From assembly GCA_003151875.1 (NCBI GenBank), contig PLYW01000177.1, positions 653 to 21,412 of the forward strand: a stretch of DNA of 20,760 bases, written 5' to 3'. This document shows, piece after piece, positions 14,876-20,760 of this stretch (position 1 is its first letter; each line of letters starts with the position of its first letter). This DNA is from Acidobacteriaceae bacterium. GTDB taxonomy: Bacteria; Acidobacteriota; Terriglobia; Terriglobales; Acidobacteriaceae. The notes beneath the pieces were generated by a model that was given only the letters and a program-made list of their open reading frames with translations, was not told the DNA's origin and did no database searches. The translations under genes were made by a program, and so were the position numbers.

Positions 14876-15928
14876 TTGGCACAACAGACGACCGAAACCC
14901 GGACCATCACCTACGCCGACGCGGGCGTGGACATCGCGCGCGCCAATCGCACCAAGCTACGCATCAAATATCTGGCCCACAAGACCTTCAATCGCGGAGT
15001 GTTGAGCGAGATTGGCGGCTTTGGCGGGCTGTTCGCCATCGACAAGAAAAAGTACCTGGATCCGGTCCTGGTTTCCAGCGTGGACGGGGTCGGTACCAAG
15101 CTGAAGATCGCCTTTGAAATGAACCTGCACCACACCATCGGCGCCGACCTGGTGAACCACTGCGTGAACGACATCGCGGTGCAGGGCGCCACGCCCATGT
15201 TCTTCATGGACTACTTCGCCACGGGCAAGCTGCAGTCGGAAATCGCCGAAAAAGTGGTGGCCGGAATTGCCGATGCCTGCAAGCAGAACGGGTGCGCGCT
15301 GATTGGCGGCGAGACCGCTGAAATGCCCGGCTTTTACCCCGACGGCGAGTACGATTTGGCGGGATTCATCGTCGGCGTCGCGAACCGCGACAAACTCATC
15401 ACCGGCAAAGCGGTGCAAGCCGGCGATGTCCTGATCGGCCTGCCTTCCACCGGACTGCACACCAACGGTTATGCCCTGGCCCGCAAGCTTTTCTTCTCGG
15501 TGGCGCATTACACGCCCGATTCTTACGTCAACGAGATCAAGGGCAAAGTGGGCACCGAGTTGATGAAGACCCACAAGAGCTACTGGCCGATTATGCGGCG
15601 CATGATCGAAGCCGACGCGGTTTCTGCCATGGCGCACATCACCGGCGGCGGCATCACCGAGAACGTGCCACGGGTCCTGCCCAAGGGCGTGGGCGCGATT
15701 GTCGAGATCAATTCCTGGCCGGTACCGCCCATCTTCGAACACCTGCAAAAGATCGGCAATGTTCCCCAGGACGAGATGCTGCGCACCTTCAACATGGGGA
15801 TCGGCATGGTCCTGGTTGTGCCCGCCAAAAAGTTCAAGAAGGTACAAATCATCCTGGAGCGCTGCGGCGAGAAGGGCTACACCATCGGCCGCATCGTGAA
15901 GGGCGAAAAAAGAGTTACCTACCAGTAG
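14876..15928 (+). CDS. purM: Phosphoribosylformylglycinamidine cyclo-ligase (AIR synthetase)
   Basis: ATP-dependent ring closure of FGAM to AIR in purine synthesis, cytoplasmic. The product is 350 residues, the usual length. Signature segments are TYADAGVDIARANR at the N-terminus, GGFGGLFAID, the ATP/Mg loop DPVLVSSVDGVGTKLKIAFE, GADLVNHCVNDIAVQGATPM, ALIGGETAEMPGFY, GLPSTGLHTNGYALAR, and HITGGGITENVPRVLP with GIGMVLVVP near the end. I chose TTG 14876 (MAQQTTETRTITYADAG) because the protein family starts here; its ribosome site is weak. The same frame is open back to 14516, but that part is only the hairpin array. No purN follows. Confidence 0.95.
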   Translation: MAQQTTETRTITYADAGVDIARANRTKLRIKYLAHKTFNRGVLSEIGGFGGLFAIDKKKYLDPVLVSSVDGVGTKLKIAFEMNLHHTIGADLVNHCVNDIAVQGATPMFFMDYFATGKLQSEIAEKVVAGIADACKQNGCALIGGETAEMPGFYPDGEYDLAGFIVGVANRDKLITGKAVQAGDVLIGLPSTGLHTNGYALARKLFFSVAHYTPDSYVNEIKGKVGTELMKTHKSYWPIMRRMIEADAVSAMAHITGGGITENVPRVLPKGVGAIVEINSWPVPPIFEHLQKIGNVPQDEMLRTFNMGIGMVLVVPAKKFKKVQIILERCGEKGYTIGRIVKGEKRVTYQ

Positions 15929-15938
15929 GAAGCGATTA

Positions 15939-15954
15939 GTAGCTTTCTAGCTAC
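15939..15954 (+). terminator. Small hairpin after purM
   Basis: GTAGCT-TTCT-AGCTAC, a 6-base stem 10 bases after the purM stop, followed by CCTTATAT rather than a clean U-run. A weak terminator at best. Confidence 0.3.
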
Positions 15955-16057
15955 CCTTATATACCGTCTTGTATCAGGGCATGGCTTGAAAGGCGTGCTC
16001 CACCCGCTGCCAATATACCGAGAATGAAACTGCCTACTCCCGGACCGCGGCGGAACT

Positions 16058-16084
16058 TTGAGTCTGCCGTCGGGTTGCTATGAT
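16058..16084 (+). promoter_or_regulatory. Candidate promoter of the TetR gene
   Basis: TTGAGT (16058-16063), a 15-base spacer and TATGAT (16079-16084), five of six to the -10 consensus. The ATG at 16094 follows 9 bases later, so the message would be nearly leaderless, in keeping with the absence of a ribosome site. Confidence 0.4.
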
Positions 16085-16093
16085 CAAATCCAT

Positions 16094-16744
16094 ATGCCCG
16101 ACAAAGCTACCGTAGAGTCCATTCCTCCCCTGTCTTCGCGCGAGCGCATTCTGATGGCGGGCAAACGCCTGTTCGCGCGCAACGGCTACGAAAACACCAG
16201 CACGGTGGCGATTTCGCGCGAAGCCGGCACCAGCGAATCGCAGATGATGAAGCATTTCGGCAGCAAGCAAGGTTTGTTAGCGGCCATTTTTGATCGCGGC
16301 TGGGCGACGATCGCCGAGCGCGTGCAAATGGCCCAAAAGAATGCCTCGCTCTCGCAACGGCTCTTTGGAACGCTGGAGGCCATCGCGGTCGAGCTGGATA
16401 ACGATTCTGATCTGAAGGAAATCATGCTGCTCGAGGCCTGGCGGGTGCGCAAAGACAACCGGGATGTGCTGCTGAGCCAGGGATATCATCGCTTTGCCGA
16501 GGTGGTGGACGGCATCCTGAGCGAGATGAGGGACCGCGGCCAGATTCGCTCGGATGTGAACCTGCAAGCGGTGCGCGCCGCCTTCATCGGGATGACGGAA
16601 GGCCTGCTGCGCGACCAGGTGGTGGCAAAACGCTCTGAGTTTATCGCCGACTACAATTTTGACGATGCCAGAAGGGTGCTGGAAATTCTGGTGGCGGCCT
16701 TCCGCGGGGAGCCGGCCCAGTCATTGAAAGCGGTCAACGAGTAG
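16094..16744 (+). CDS. TetR-family transcriptional regulator
   Basis: A 216-residue one-component repressor. The N-terminal domain reads SSRERILMAGKRLFARNGYE, then STVAISREAGTSESQMMKHF and GSKQGLLAAIF, the classic TetR three-helix HTH (about residues 14-66). The remaining helices form the ligand and dimer domain, ending VLEILVAAFRGEPAQ. ATG 16094 is preferred. A TTG at 16058 in the same frame would add 12 residues but coincides with the proposed -35. There is no Shine-Dalgarno for either, and leaderless translation fits the close -10. No divergent efflux or enzyme gene is next to it, so its target and ligand cannot be read from context. Confidence 0.93.
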   Translation: MPDKATVESIPPLSSRERILMAGKRLFARNGYENTSTVAISREAGTSESQMMKHFGSKQGLLAAIFDRGWATIAERVQMAQKNASLSQRLFGTLEAIAVELDNDSDLKEIMLLEAWRVRKDNRDVLLSQGYHRFAEVVDGILSEMRDRGQIRSDVNLQAVRAAFIGMTEGLLRDQVVAKRSEFIADYNFDDARRVLEILVAAFRGEPAQSLKAVNE

Positions 16745-16775
16745 GCGACTAACCCCCAACAGCTATCTTGCTAGA

Positions 16776-16789
16776 GCCAGCCGGCTGGC
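16776..16789. repeat. 14-base perfect palindrome
   Basis: GCCAGCCGGCTGGC, 32 bases after the TetR stop codon. It could be part of the transcript 3' end or a protein site. No second copy was seen in the window. Confidence 0.4.
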
Positions 16790-16828
16790 GTCCCAGATGC
16801 CTCCGCAATCGAAGGCCTTTTTAATCTC

Positions 16829-16873
16829 TGTCATCCTGAGCCAGCGTAGCGAGTCGAAGGACCCCTATAGCTG
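16829..16873 (+). repeat. TGTCATCC palindromic element, copy 4 (forward)
   Basis: TGTCATCCTGAGC ... GAGTCGAAGGACCCCTATAG, the best match to the family flanks. The inner part (CAGCGTAGC) no longer forms a clean stem. It lies between the convergent TetR and peroxiredoxin genes, facing copy 5. Confidence 0.75.
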
Positions 16874-16931
16874 CAAGAAACTAAAGTCTGCACGCTTGGC
16901 ACGGCAAACAAGTCCGAAATTGCTGGGCGAC

Positions 16932-16956
16932 GATAGGGTTCCTTCCCAGGATGACA
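16932..16956 (-). repeat. TGTCATCC palindromic element, copy 5 (inverted, no inner stem)
   Basis: GATAGGGTTCCTTC followed directly by CCAGGATGACA: both family flanks in reverse orientation, with the inner stem deleted. With copy 4 it forms a large inverted repeat whose ends can pair, 15 bases before the peroxiredoxin stop codon. Confidence 0.65.
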
Positions 16957-16971
16957 CAGCAAGAAACCGCT

Positions 16972-17457
16972 CTACAGCTTCTTCAACACTTCAAATATGT
17001 CCTCATTGCTGGGCAGCTGGCCGAGGGGATAAATCTTGGCGAACGTCAGCCTGCCATTTTTGTCCACGATAAAGATCGCCCGCTCATTGACCCCGGGGAG
17101 CGGATCTCCCTCGCGCTGAATCCCGAACATCTTGGCGACCGCCCCGTGCGGATAAAAATCGCTGGCCAGAGGGAAGCTCATGGTGCCAATCTCTTTTTTC
17201 TGCCAGGCCGTGTGGCTGGGGATGGAGTCGGCGCTGATGGCCACGACTTGCGCGTCGTAGCCGGCGAGCCGTTCCGTCTCCGCGCTCAGAGAGGGCAATT
17301 GCGAGGCGCACACCGGCGTCCAATCGGCAGGGTAAAAAGCCAGGACCACGTTCTTCTTTCCACGATAATCGCTAAGTTTGAATTGCTGCTTGATGCTGCC
17401 CACCACCGCCGGCAGTTCGAAGTCCGGCACTTCATCGCCGATGTTCAGTTTTGCCAT
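16972..17457 (-). CDS. Peroxiredoxin (AhpC/TSA, single-cysteine type)
   Basis: A thiol peroxidase of 161 residues that reduces hydrogen peroxide or organic peroxides in the cytoplasm. Thioredoxin fold with the active site FYPADWTPVC: Pro43, Thr47 and peroxidatic Cys50. The conserved Arg lies in VNERAIFIVD. Cys50 is the only cysteine, so there is no built-in resolving cysteine and the enzyme must be recycled by an outside thiol, as in AhpE-like 1-Cys enzymes. Length and the GDEVPDFELP opening fit the Bcp/AhpE group. ATG 17457 follows GGAGG by 6 bases. It is convergent with the TetR gene. No oxidative-stress regulator is beside it. Confidence 0.92.
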   Translation of the reverse strand: MAKLNIGDEVPDFELPAVVGSIKQQFKLSDYRGKKNVVLAFYPADWTPVCASQLPSLSAETERLAGYDAQVVAISADSIPSHTAWQKKEIGTMSFPLASDFYPHGAVAKMFGIQREGDPLPGVNERAIFIVDKNGRLTFAKIYPLGQLPSNEDIFEVLKKL

Positions 17458-17493
17458 TGTTGGCCTCCAGATTCTGGTTTGATGTAAACAGCG

Positions 17494-17523
17494 ATTCTAG
17501 AGGCCACGCCGCTTGACGAGCAA
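17494..17523 (-). promoter_or_regulatory. Candidate promoter of the peroxiredoxin gene
   Basis: On the minus strand, TTGCTC (17518-17523), an 18-base spacer and TAGAAT (17494-17499), about 37 bases before the start codon. Moderate match to the vegetative consensus. Confidence 0.35.
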
Positions 17524-17596
17524 GTTGCAACGGCCGGACGGTGTTGCAGTTTGATGAATGCGAAAAGGCACACAAGTGATGCTGAGTTGGCTGGCG

Positions 17597-18241
17597 CTAG
17601 CGGCCCCTCCCAAGTACGACTTCGTCCGTAAGTCCGATTGCAATTGCCGACAACTCCTGGAAAGGACGCCCTGCAAACAGTGTGTTCGACCCGGTTTCAT
17701 GCAGAATGCCCGCCACCGACGTGCGAAGAGCACGATAGATAGCTTGCATCTGCGGCACAGTGGGACGGGGCTGTGTCCTCAAGAAGGCGTTGCCCAATTG
17801 CGCGAACACGCCATCCAGCCTGCCACCATGAATGTAGACATCGGTGCCGTTCAGGTCGGAGAGCGACTTCATGATGCGGCGGTCCATGCTTTCAAAGACG
17901 AACCACGCGTGCCGTCCGCCCGACTTCTCATAAGCGACCGCCAAGCCCAACTCGAAGGGCATATTGAACCGAGGTGTAGCCGGAGCGTTCCTATCCAGTT
18001 GCACCCGCGACAGATCGTGGATGGAGTAGGGACAACTGGAGATGAGCTCGAAAATACGATCCAAGCGGCGTGCGCTACCAGGAATTTCCAGGGTCGCATG
18101 GGGCGTCATGCCAAAGGCGGTTACTCCGGCGATGTAGGCCAGAAATAAAGGCTCAAATTGTCGATCATAGGGCAGGTTGAGGAAGACGGAGGGACGGGAG
18201 ACGTTACTTCTCGCCTGACGCCCGGGGTTTCGTGTGGGCAT
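17597..18241 (-). CDS. Conserved hypothetical protein, TIR/deoxyribosyltransferase-like pattern
   Basis: A 214-residue protein with no signal or membrane segment. The first strand SVFLNLPYD (18-26) is followed by a helix, FEPLFLAYIAG; then RLDRIFELISSCPYSIHDLS (59-78) and FNMPFELGLAVAY (92-104). A strand followed by [SY]-x-x-DLS and a Glu in FELGLA is the layout of TIR-like and nucleoside 2-deoxyribosyltransferase-like folds, where such an Asp and Glu (here Asp76, Glu97) act on nucleotides or NAD. That fold call is inference. KSLSDLNGTDVYIHGG (125-140) is another likely conserved block. ATG 18241 has AAGG about 9 bases upstream and overlaps the small HTH gene by 38 bases, so the two are one unit. 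I do not know a characterised member. Confidence 0.8.
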   Translation of the reverse strand: MPTRNPGRQARSNVSRPSVFLNLPYDRQFEPLFLAYIAGVTAFGMTPHATLEIPGSARRLDRIFELISSCPYSIHDLSRVQLDRNAPATPRFNMPFELGLAVAYEKSGGRHAWFVFESMDRRIMKSLSDLNGTDVYIHGGRLDGVFAQLGNAFLRTQPRPTVPQMQAIYRALRTSVAGILHETGSNTLFAGRPFQELSAIAIGLTDEVVLGRGR

Positions 18242-18461
18242 ATTGGGAGCCCTTCTTGGCCCGCGACCGGGTGGGGATTATCCTCGTTTTGCGGGCAGAG
18301 ATTCTGGCCGACGACAAAGATGCCGTCTTCTTCCGCCTAGGCGACAACAAGCCTGCCACCATTTTCCTCAGCCGCTCCAGTCTGGAGGAAGAAATACCGT
18401 ACACTTCCGCCGCTTCTTCCATCGTGGGATACGGACTCGCGAGTTTTACCGGACTACTCAT
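18204..18461 (-). CDS. Small HTH-like protein, partner of the TIR-like gene
   Basis: An 85-residue protein. Residues 12-38 (PTMEEAAEVYGISSSRLERL and on) look like a helix-turn-helix of the kind that reads an operator. Residues 40-85 are a Ser/Arg/Lys-rich tail without obvious fold. ATG 18461 has AAGG 4 bases before it, and the stop at 18204 lies inside the next gene, a 38-base overlap that implies coupled translation. A small DNA-binding protein first and an enzyme-like protein second is the usual order of toxin-antitoxin and some defence modules; that role is inference. The tail's composition may partly reflect the overlap. Confidence 0.7.
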   Translation of the reverse strand: MSSPVKLASPYPTMEEAAEVYGISSSRLERLRKMVAGLLSPRRKKTASLSSARISARKTRIIPTRSRAKKGSQYAHTKPRASGEK

Positions 18462-18470
18462 ATAGCCTTA

Positions 18471-18499
18471 AGCATAGCGCTCAGTTTTGAGATGCGCAA
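18471..18499 (-). promoter_or_regulatory. Candidate promoter of the HTH/TIR-like pair
   Basis: On the minus strand, TTGCGC (18494-18499), 17-base spacer, TATGCT (18471-18476). The start codon follows 9 bases later, so the leader would be very short. Confidence 0.4.
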
Positions 18500-18696
18500 A
18501 CCCTGCCTCGGGGCTCCAAGTTGGACAGAGCGGGATTCTGGACCTCGGCCCGTCTCGTGACAATTATCACTTCGACCGAAGCGAGGAATCTGCTGTTTCG
18601 TAGCTTGCCCAGTGAGGTTTGGCAAACCGCAAATCTCTCACGGCATTGCAAGGCTGTCCGTGATGACGTGTGCCCGTCGGAGGCTGCGGTAGAAAC

Positions 18697-18714
18697 TGCA
18701 ACCATACGGTTGCA
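18697..18714. promoter_or_regulatory. Operator 1 of the SRPBCC-ArsR operon
   Basis: TGCAACC-ATAC-GGTTGCA, a perfect 7-base inverted repeat with a 4-base gap. It overlaps the proposed -35. The same half-sites recur 41 bases downstream, centre to centre. The ArsR-family repressor encoded by the operon is the likely ligand. Confidence 0.75.
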
Positions 18715-18738
18715 TTGTAGGCCGCCTTAGACTAATAT
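18710..18738 (+). promoter_or_regulatory. Candidate promoter between the twin operators
   Basis: TTGCAT (18710-18715), 17-base spacer, TAATAT (18733-18738). Operator 1 covers the -35 and operator 2 begins at the base after the -10, so a dimer at either site would block polymerase. The hexamers are weak; the geometry is what supports the call. Confidence 0.4.
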
Positions 18739-18754
18739 GCAACCTGGAGGTTGC
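18739..18754. promoter_or_regulatory. Operator 2 of the SRPBCC-ArsR operon
   Basis: GCAACC-TGGA-GGTTGC, the second copy of the inverted repeat. Its spacer and right arm hold the ribosome site GGAGG (18746-18750) for the ATG at 18760, so the operator and translation start are superimposed. Confidence 0.75.
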
Positions 18755-18759
18755 TTAAG

Positions 18760-19212
18760 ATGAATGACAGGATTGAGAAACGCATTGAACTCAAGGCCTC
18801 GGTTGCCCGGGTCTGGCGTGCGCTGACGGATTACCGCGAGTTTGGCGAGTGGTTTCGCGTAAAACTGGATGGCCCATTCGTACCGGGTCAGGTCTCGCGC
18901 GGCCAAATTACCTATCCTGGCTACGAGCACCTGAAGTGGGAGGCCGTCGTGTAGAAAATGGAACCCGAACGACTTTTTTCTTTCACGTGGCATCCTTATG
19001 GCGTCGATCCTAAAATAGATTATTCCAAGGAAACGCCCACCCTTGTCGAATTCAGGCTGGAGGAGACCGCAAGCGGCACTCTGCTTGTGCTCACGGAGTC
19101 TGGCTTCGACAAAATCCCCAGCAACCGTCGCGACGAAGCGTTCCGCATGAACGACGGCGGTTGGACCGAGCAAATGAAGAACATCGAGAAGTATGTCGCA
19201 GAAAAGTCGTAG
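18760..19212 (+). pseudogene. SRPBCC (AHSA1/START-like) gene interrupted by in-frame TAG
   Basis: The full frame would give about 150 residues of an AHSA1-type SRPBCC protein: MNDRIEKRIELKASVARVWR opening, then EFGEWFRVKLDGPFVPG, FSFTWHPYG, PTLVEFRLEE and MNDGGWTEQMKNIEKYV. Codon 65 (18952-18954) is TAG between WEAVV and KMEPERLF. The frame is otherwise unbroken, and a single G-to-T change from GAG (Glu, as I recall from relatives) would explain it. ATG 18958 lies just past the stop, so re-initiation could make a C-terminal half (85 codons including stop). SRPBCC proteins paired with ArsR regulators bind hydrophobic ligands, and their function is rarely known. Recent decay, a sequencing error or suppression are all possible. 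Confidence 0.85.
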
Positions 19213-19540
19213 GCGCATGGCCGCCAAACGGCAGACCCGTGCCCCGGTATTTGCCGCGCTGGGCGACGAGACGCGGCTAGCGCTGGTGGCGAAGCTCTGT
19301 GGTGGGCGGCCCTGTTCGATCTCCCAGCTAACGCGGGGTTCCAAGCTGACCCGGCAGGCGATCACCAAGCATCTGCGGGTGTTGGAGAGTGCAGGCGTCG
19401 TGCACAGCATCCGTATGGGTCGCGAGAGCCGATTCGAATTCGATCCGCAGCCGCTCGAAGGAATTAGGAAATACCTCGATTTCGTCTCCGAGCAGTGGGA
19501 CCAGGCTTTGTCCAGGCTAACGTCGTTTGTCGAAGACTAA
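19193..19540 (+). CDS. ArsR-family transcriptional repressor
   Basis: A 115-residue winged-helix protein. Core: VFAALGDETRLALVAKLCGG, then SISQLTRGSKLTRQAITKHL (recognition helix) and RVLESAGVVHSIRMGRESRF (wing), and a C-terminal helix pair, YLDFVSEQWDQALSRLTSFV. The cysteines (GGRPCSIS and one before it) do not form the CxC metal site of classic ArsR, so this is the non-metal, autoregulatory type commonly found with SRPBCC genes. The frame starts inside the SRPBCC 3' end (20-base overlap). An ATG at 19217, 4 bases after that stop, is an alternative start, and neither has a strong ribosome site. It probably binds the two GCAACC-N4-GGTTGC operators upstream. Confidence 0.9.
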   Translation: MSQKSRRRMAAKRQTRAPVFAALGDETRLALVAKLCGGRPCSISQLTRGSKLTRQAITKHLRVLESAGVVHSIRMGRESRFEFDPQPLEGIRKYLDFVSEQWDQALSRLTSFVED

Positions 19541-19704
19541 CGGGGCGCCTTAAACCGAAGGCTTGAAACTTTTCGCAAGCGAAGATAAGCTTCCTGACCA
19601 TACGGCCCACGACACCGCCCCTGATCTATGGTAAACATAGGTCCAATTACAGGGACCGGGCAGTGGTTGGCGGCAATGGCACCCCATTTTGAGAGGTGGC
19701 GGAC

Positions 19705-20760
19705 TTGAGTTCAGACACTTGGGCAACCTATCCGGCGCACCCGCATGCGCTCCCGTTCCGCACCATCTTCGGCGAATACCGTGTGCGGCGTCCGCAGGAG
19801 CTTGCCGGCAAGGTGCTGGAGGACATTCTGAAGCCGGAGCGTATTCCGGAAGACCTCGGCAAGGCAGCGCTGGCAGACCTTCTGAAATCGGCACGTAGTC
19901 TGGAAGATCTGGCCGAAGCCGTAGCCAAGGAAATTCTGAAAGTGCAGCATACGCCTGGGGACTTTGCCACCGTGGTGGCGAAGCACATTCTGAAGTTGGA
20001 ACTGACCCCGCAAGACCTGGCGACGATGTGGACGAGGCTGGATGCCGACATCACAAAGTCTGAGCAAGCGTACTGGGACCTGGGACAAGCGAAAGAACAG
20101 TTGCAAAACCTGCGGCAGAAGCGTGCCGAACCCGCCGCGAGGTTCAAGGAAAGGCTCGTCGAAGATTACGAGCGAGTCCTCCTGGCGGAAAGTCGTTGCC
20201 AGTTTCAGGATGGACCGCTGTACTCCGTTCTTTACGCCATGGAAGGTACAGCCGTGTGCCTGTCGGGCGGCGGCATTCGCAGTGCAAGTTTTTCGCTGGG
20301 CATTCTCGAAGGACTGGCACGGTTCAGCCGGCGGGCGGCGTGCGTCGAGAAGCAGCGGCCCCTCCTGGATACGCTGGATTACCTATCTACCGTTTCCGGC
20401 GGGGGCTACATTGGCAGTTGGCTGATGGCTTGGTCGCAGAGAAGCGACTACCATCAGGTGATCGACCAATTGGCCGCCCCAGCGCCGACCTCGGGCGATC
20501 CCGAGCCGCAACCCATCCGCCACCTGCGCGAGTACACCAGCTACCTTTCGCCGCGCTACGGCTTCACCCTGGACACGCTGACGCTATTGTCCATTGTGAT
20601 GCGCAACATGATGCTGAACTGGCTGATTCTGGTGCCACTCGTCGTGGCGCTATTCTGCCTGCCCCAGTTCCTCTATGACTTCTCGTACGGCTGGGCGTTT
20701 GAGAGCGCACATTCCGGCCGAGTCTGGTTCGTTGTAGTGATGGCCCTCGCCGTCATGGGT
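19705..20760 (+). CDS. Patatin-like phospholipase with N-terminal helical repeats and membrane segments (3' end beyond window)
   Basis: A serine lipase/acyl hydrolase of the patatin class, 352 codons seen. Residues 30-119 are five 18-residue repeats. Residues 115-160 are charged and likely coiled-coil. The patatin domain begins near 183: oxyanion loop SGGGIRSASFSLG (187-199) and nucleophile Ser231 in LSTVSGGGYIGSW, where the first Gly of GXSXG is Thr229. Hydrophobic segments follow at about 304-325 (LNWLILVPLVVALFCLPQFL) and from about 342 on, so it is membrane bound. The catalytic Asp lies beyond the edge. Start TTG 19705 has GAGAGG 8 bases upstream. I recall large bacterial patatins with the STVSGGGYIGSW motif and internal membrane spans, but not this N-terminal repeat region. 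The region before it, 19541-19704, holds no gene. Confidence 0.85.
   Translation, partial: MSSDTWATYPAHPHALPFRTIFGEYRVRRPQELAGKVLEDILKPERIPEDLGKAALADLLKSARSLEDLAEAVAKEILKVQHTPGDFATVVAKHILKLELTPQDLATMWTRLDADITKSEQAYWDLGQAKEQLQNLRQKRAEPAARFKERLVEDYERVLLAESRCQFQDGPLYSVLYAMEGTAVCLSGGGIRSASFSLGILEGLARFSRRAACVEKQRPLLDTLDYLSTVSGGGYIGSWLMAWSQRSDYHQVIDQLAAPAPTSGDPEPQPIRHLREYTSYLSPRYGFTLDTLTLLSIVMRNMMLNWLILVPLVVALFCLPQFLYDFSYGWAFESAHSGRVWFVVVMALAVMG
19792..20061 (+). repeat. Five 18-residue (54-base) repeats in the patatin N-terminus
   Basis: Units at residues 30-47 (PQELAGKVLEDILKPERI), 48-65 (PEDLGKAALADLLKSARS), 66-83 (LEDLAEAVAKEILKVQHT), 84-101 (PGDFATVVAKHILKLELT) and 102-119 (PQDLATMWTRLDADITKS, diverged). 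There are no gaps. The consensus opening is P-x-[DE]-[LF]-[AG], and the first four units carry [IL]LK at positions 12-14. Each unit should be one amphipathic helix plus a turn. Confidence 0.85.

Noticed and set aside
17526..17548. TGCAAC-N11-GTTGCA inverted repeat near the peroxiredoxin promoter, similar to the ArsR operators
   Set aside because: The half-sites resemble those at 18697 and 18739, but the gap is 11 instead of 4 bases, so the same dimer is unlikely to bind. Possibly chance.
18481..18696. Possible RNA gene or small gene in the divergent spacer
   Set aside because: No stable long fold, tRNA features or supported start codon could be seen. It probably holds only promoters and spacer.
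19541..19704. Possible gene between ArsR and the patatin gene
   Set aside because: No frame with a ribosome site and no recognisable structure. Short AAGCTT-rich inverted bases near 19575-19595 are too weak to call a terminator.
1..20760. CRISPR array, prophage or insertion sequence
   Set aside because: No direct repeats with regular unique spacers, no transposase or integrase motifs, and no target-site duplications were found. All repeats seen are palindromic units or in-gene repeats.

Overview
The window reads as a chromosomal segment of an Acidobacteriota-like bacterium (Terriglobia/Koribacter type). That placement is inference. It rests on the moderately high G+C, the set of large secreted M13 and M28 metallopeptidases, a pyruvoyl-type arginine decarboxylase, and intergenic spaces crowded with short palindromic and heptameric repeats. 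No rRNA, tRNA, CRISPR array, insertion sequence or phage gene was seen. Genes are well packed and run on both strands.

Left part (1-3.4 kb): the 5' 438 codons of a type I glutamine synthetase gene (glnA, minus strand, cut by the window edge) face a LysR-type regulator across a 519-base spacer. A pyruvoyl-dependent arginine decarboxylase follows on the plus strand. Middle-left (3.6-10.1 kb): three secreted zinc peptidases lie in line on the minus strand: one M28 aminopeptidase with a PA insert, then two tandem M13 (neprilysin/PepO-like) enzymes that are clearly paralogous. Middle-right (10.2-14.4 kb): an MCE/MlaD-like lipid-transport protein with five exact 34-residue repeats; a small ParD-like antitoxin remnant translationally coupled to the gene upstream of it; and a 919-residue ADP-forming acyl-CoA synthetase/GNAT fusion of the Pat/PatZ type that keeps its catalytic histidine.

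Right part (14.4-20.8 kb): purM starts at a TTG just after a six-hairpin array closed by a long-range stem. It is followed by a TetR regulator, a convergent single-cysteine peroxiredoxin, and a minus-strand two-gene module (small HTH protein plus a conserved hypothetical protein that looks TIR/deoxyribosyltransferase-like). Diverging from that module is an SRPBCC-ArsR operon with twin operators and an in-frame amber stop in the SRPBCC gene. At the edge is the start of a membrane patatin-like phospholipase whose N-terminus carries five 18-residue repeats.

The strongest candidates for something undescribed are: (i) three families of structured intergenic repeat, namely tetraloop hairpins with a constant core and varying stems, TGTCATCC elements with conserved flanks and different self-complementary inner stems, and tandem heptamers; (ii) the HTH/TIR-like gene pair; and (iii) the repeat-bearing patatin. 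All calls come from reading the sequence. No database search was possible.
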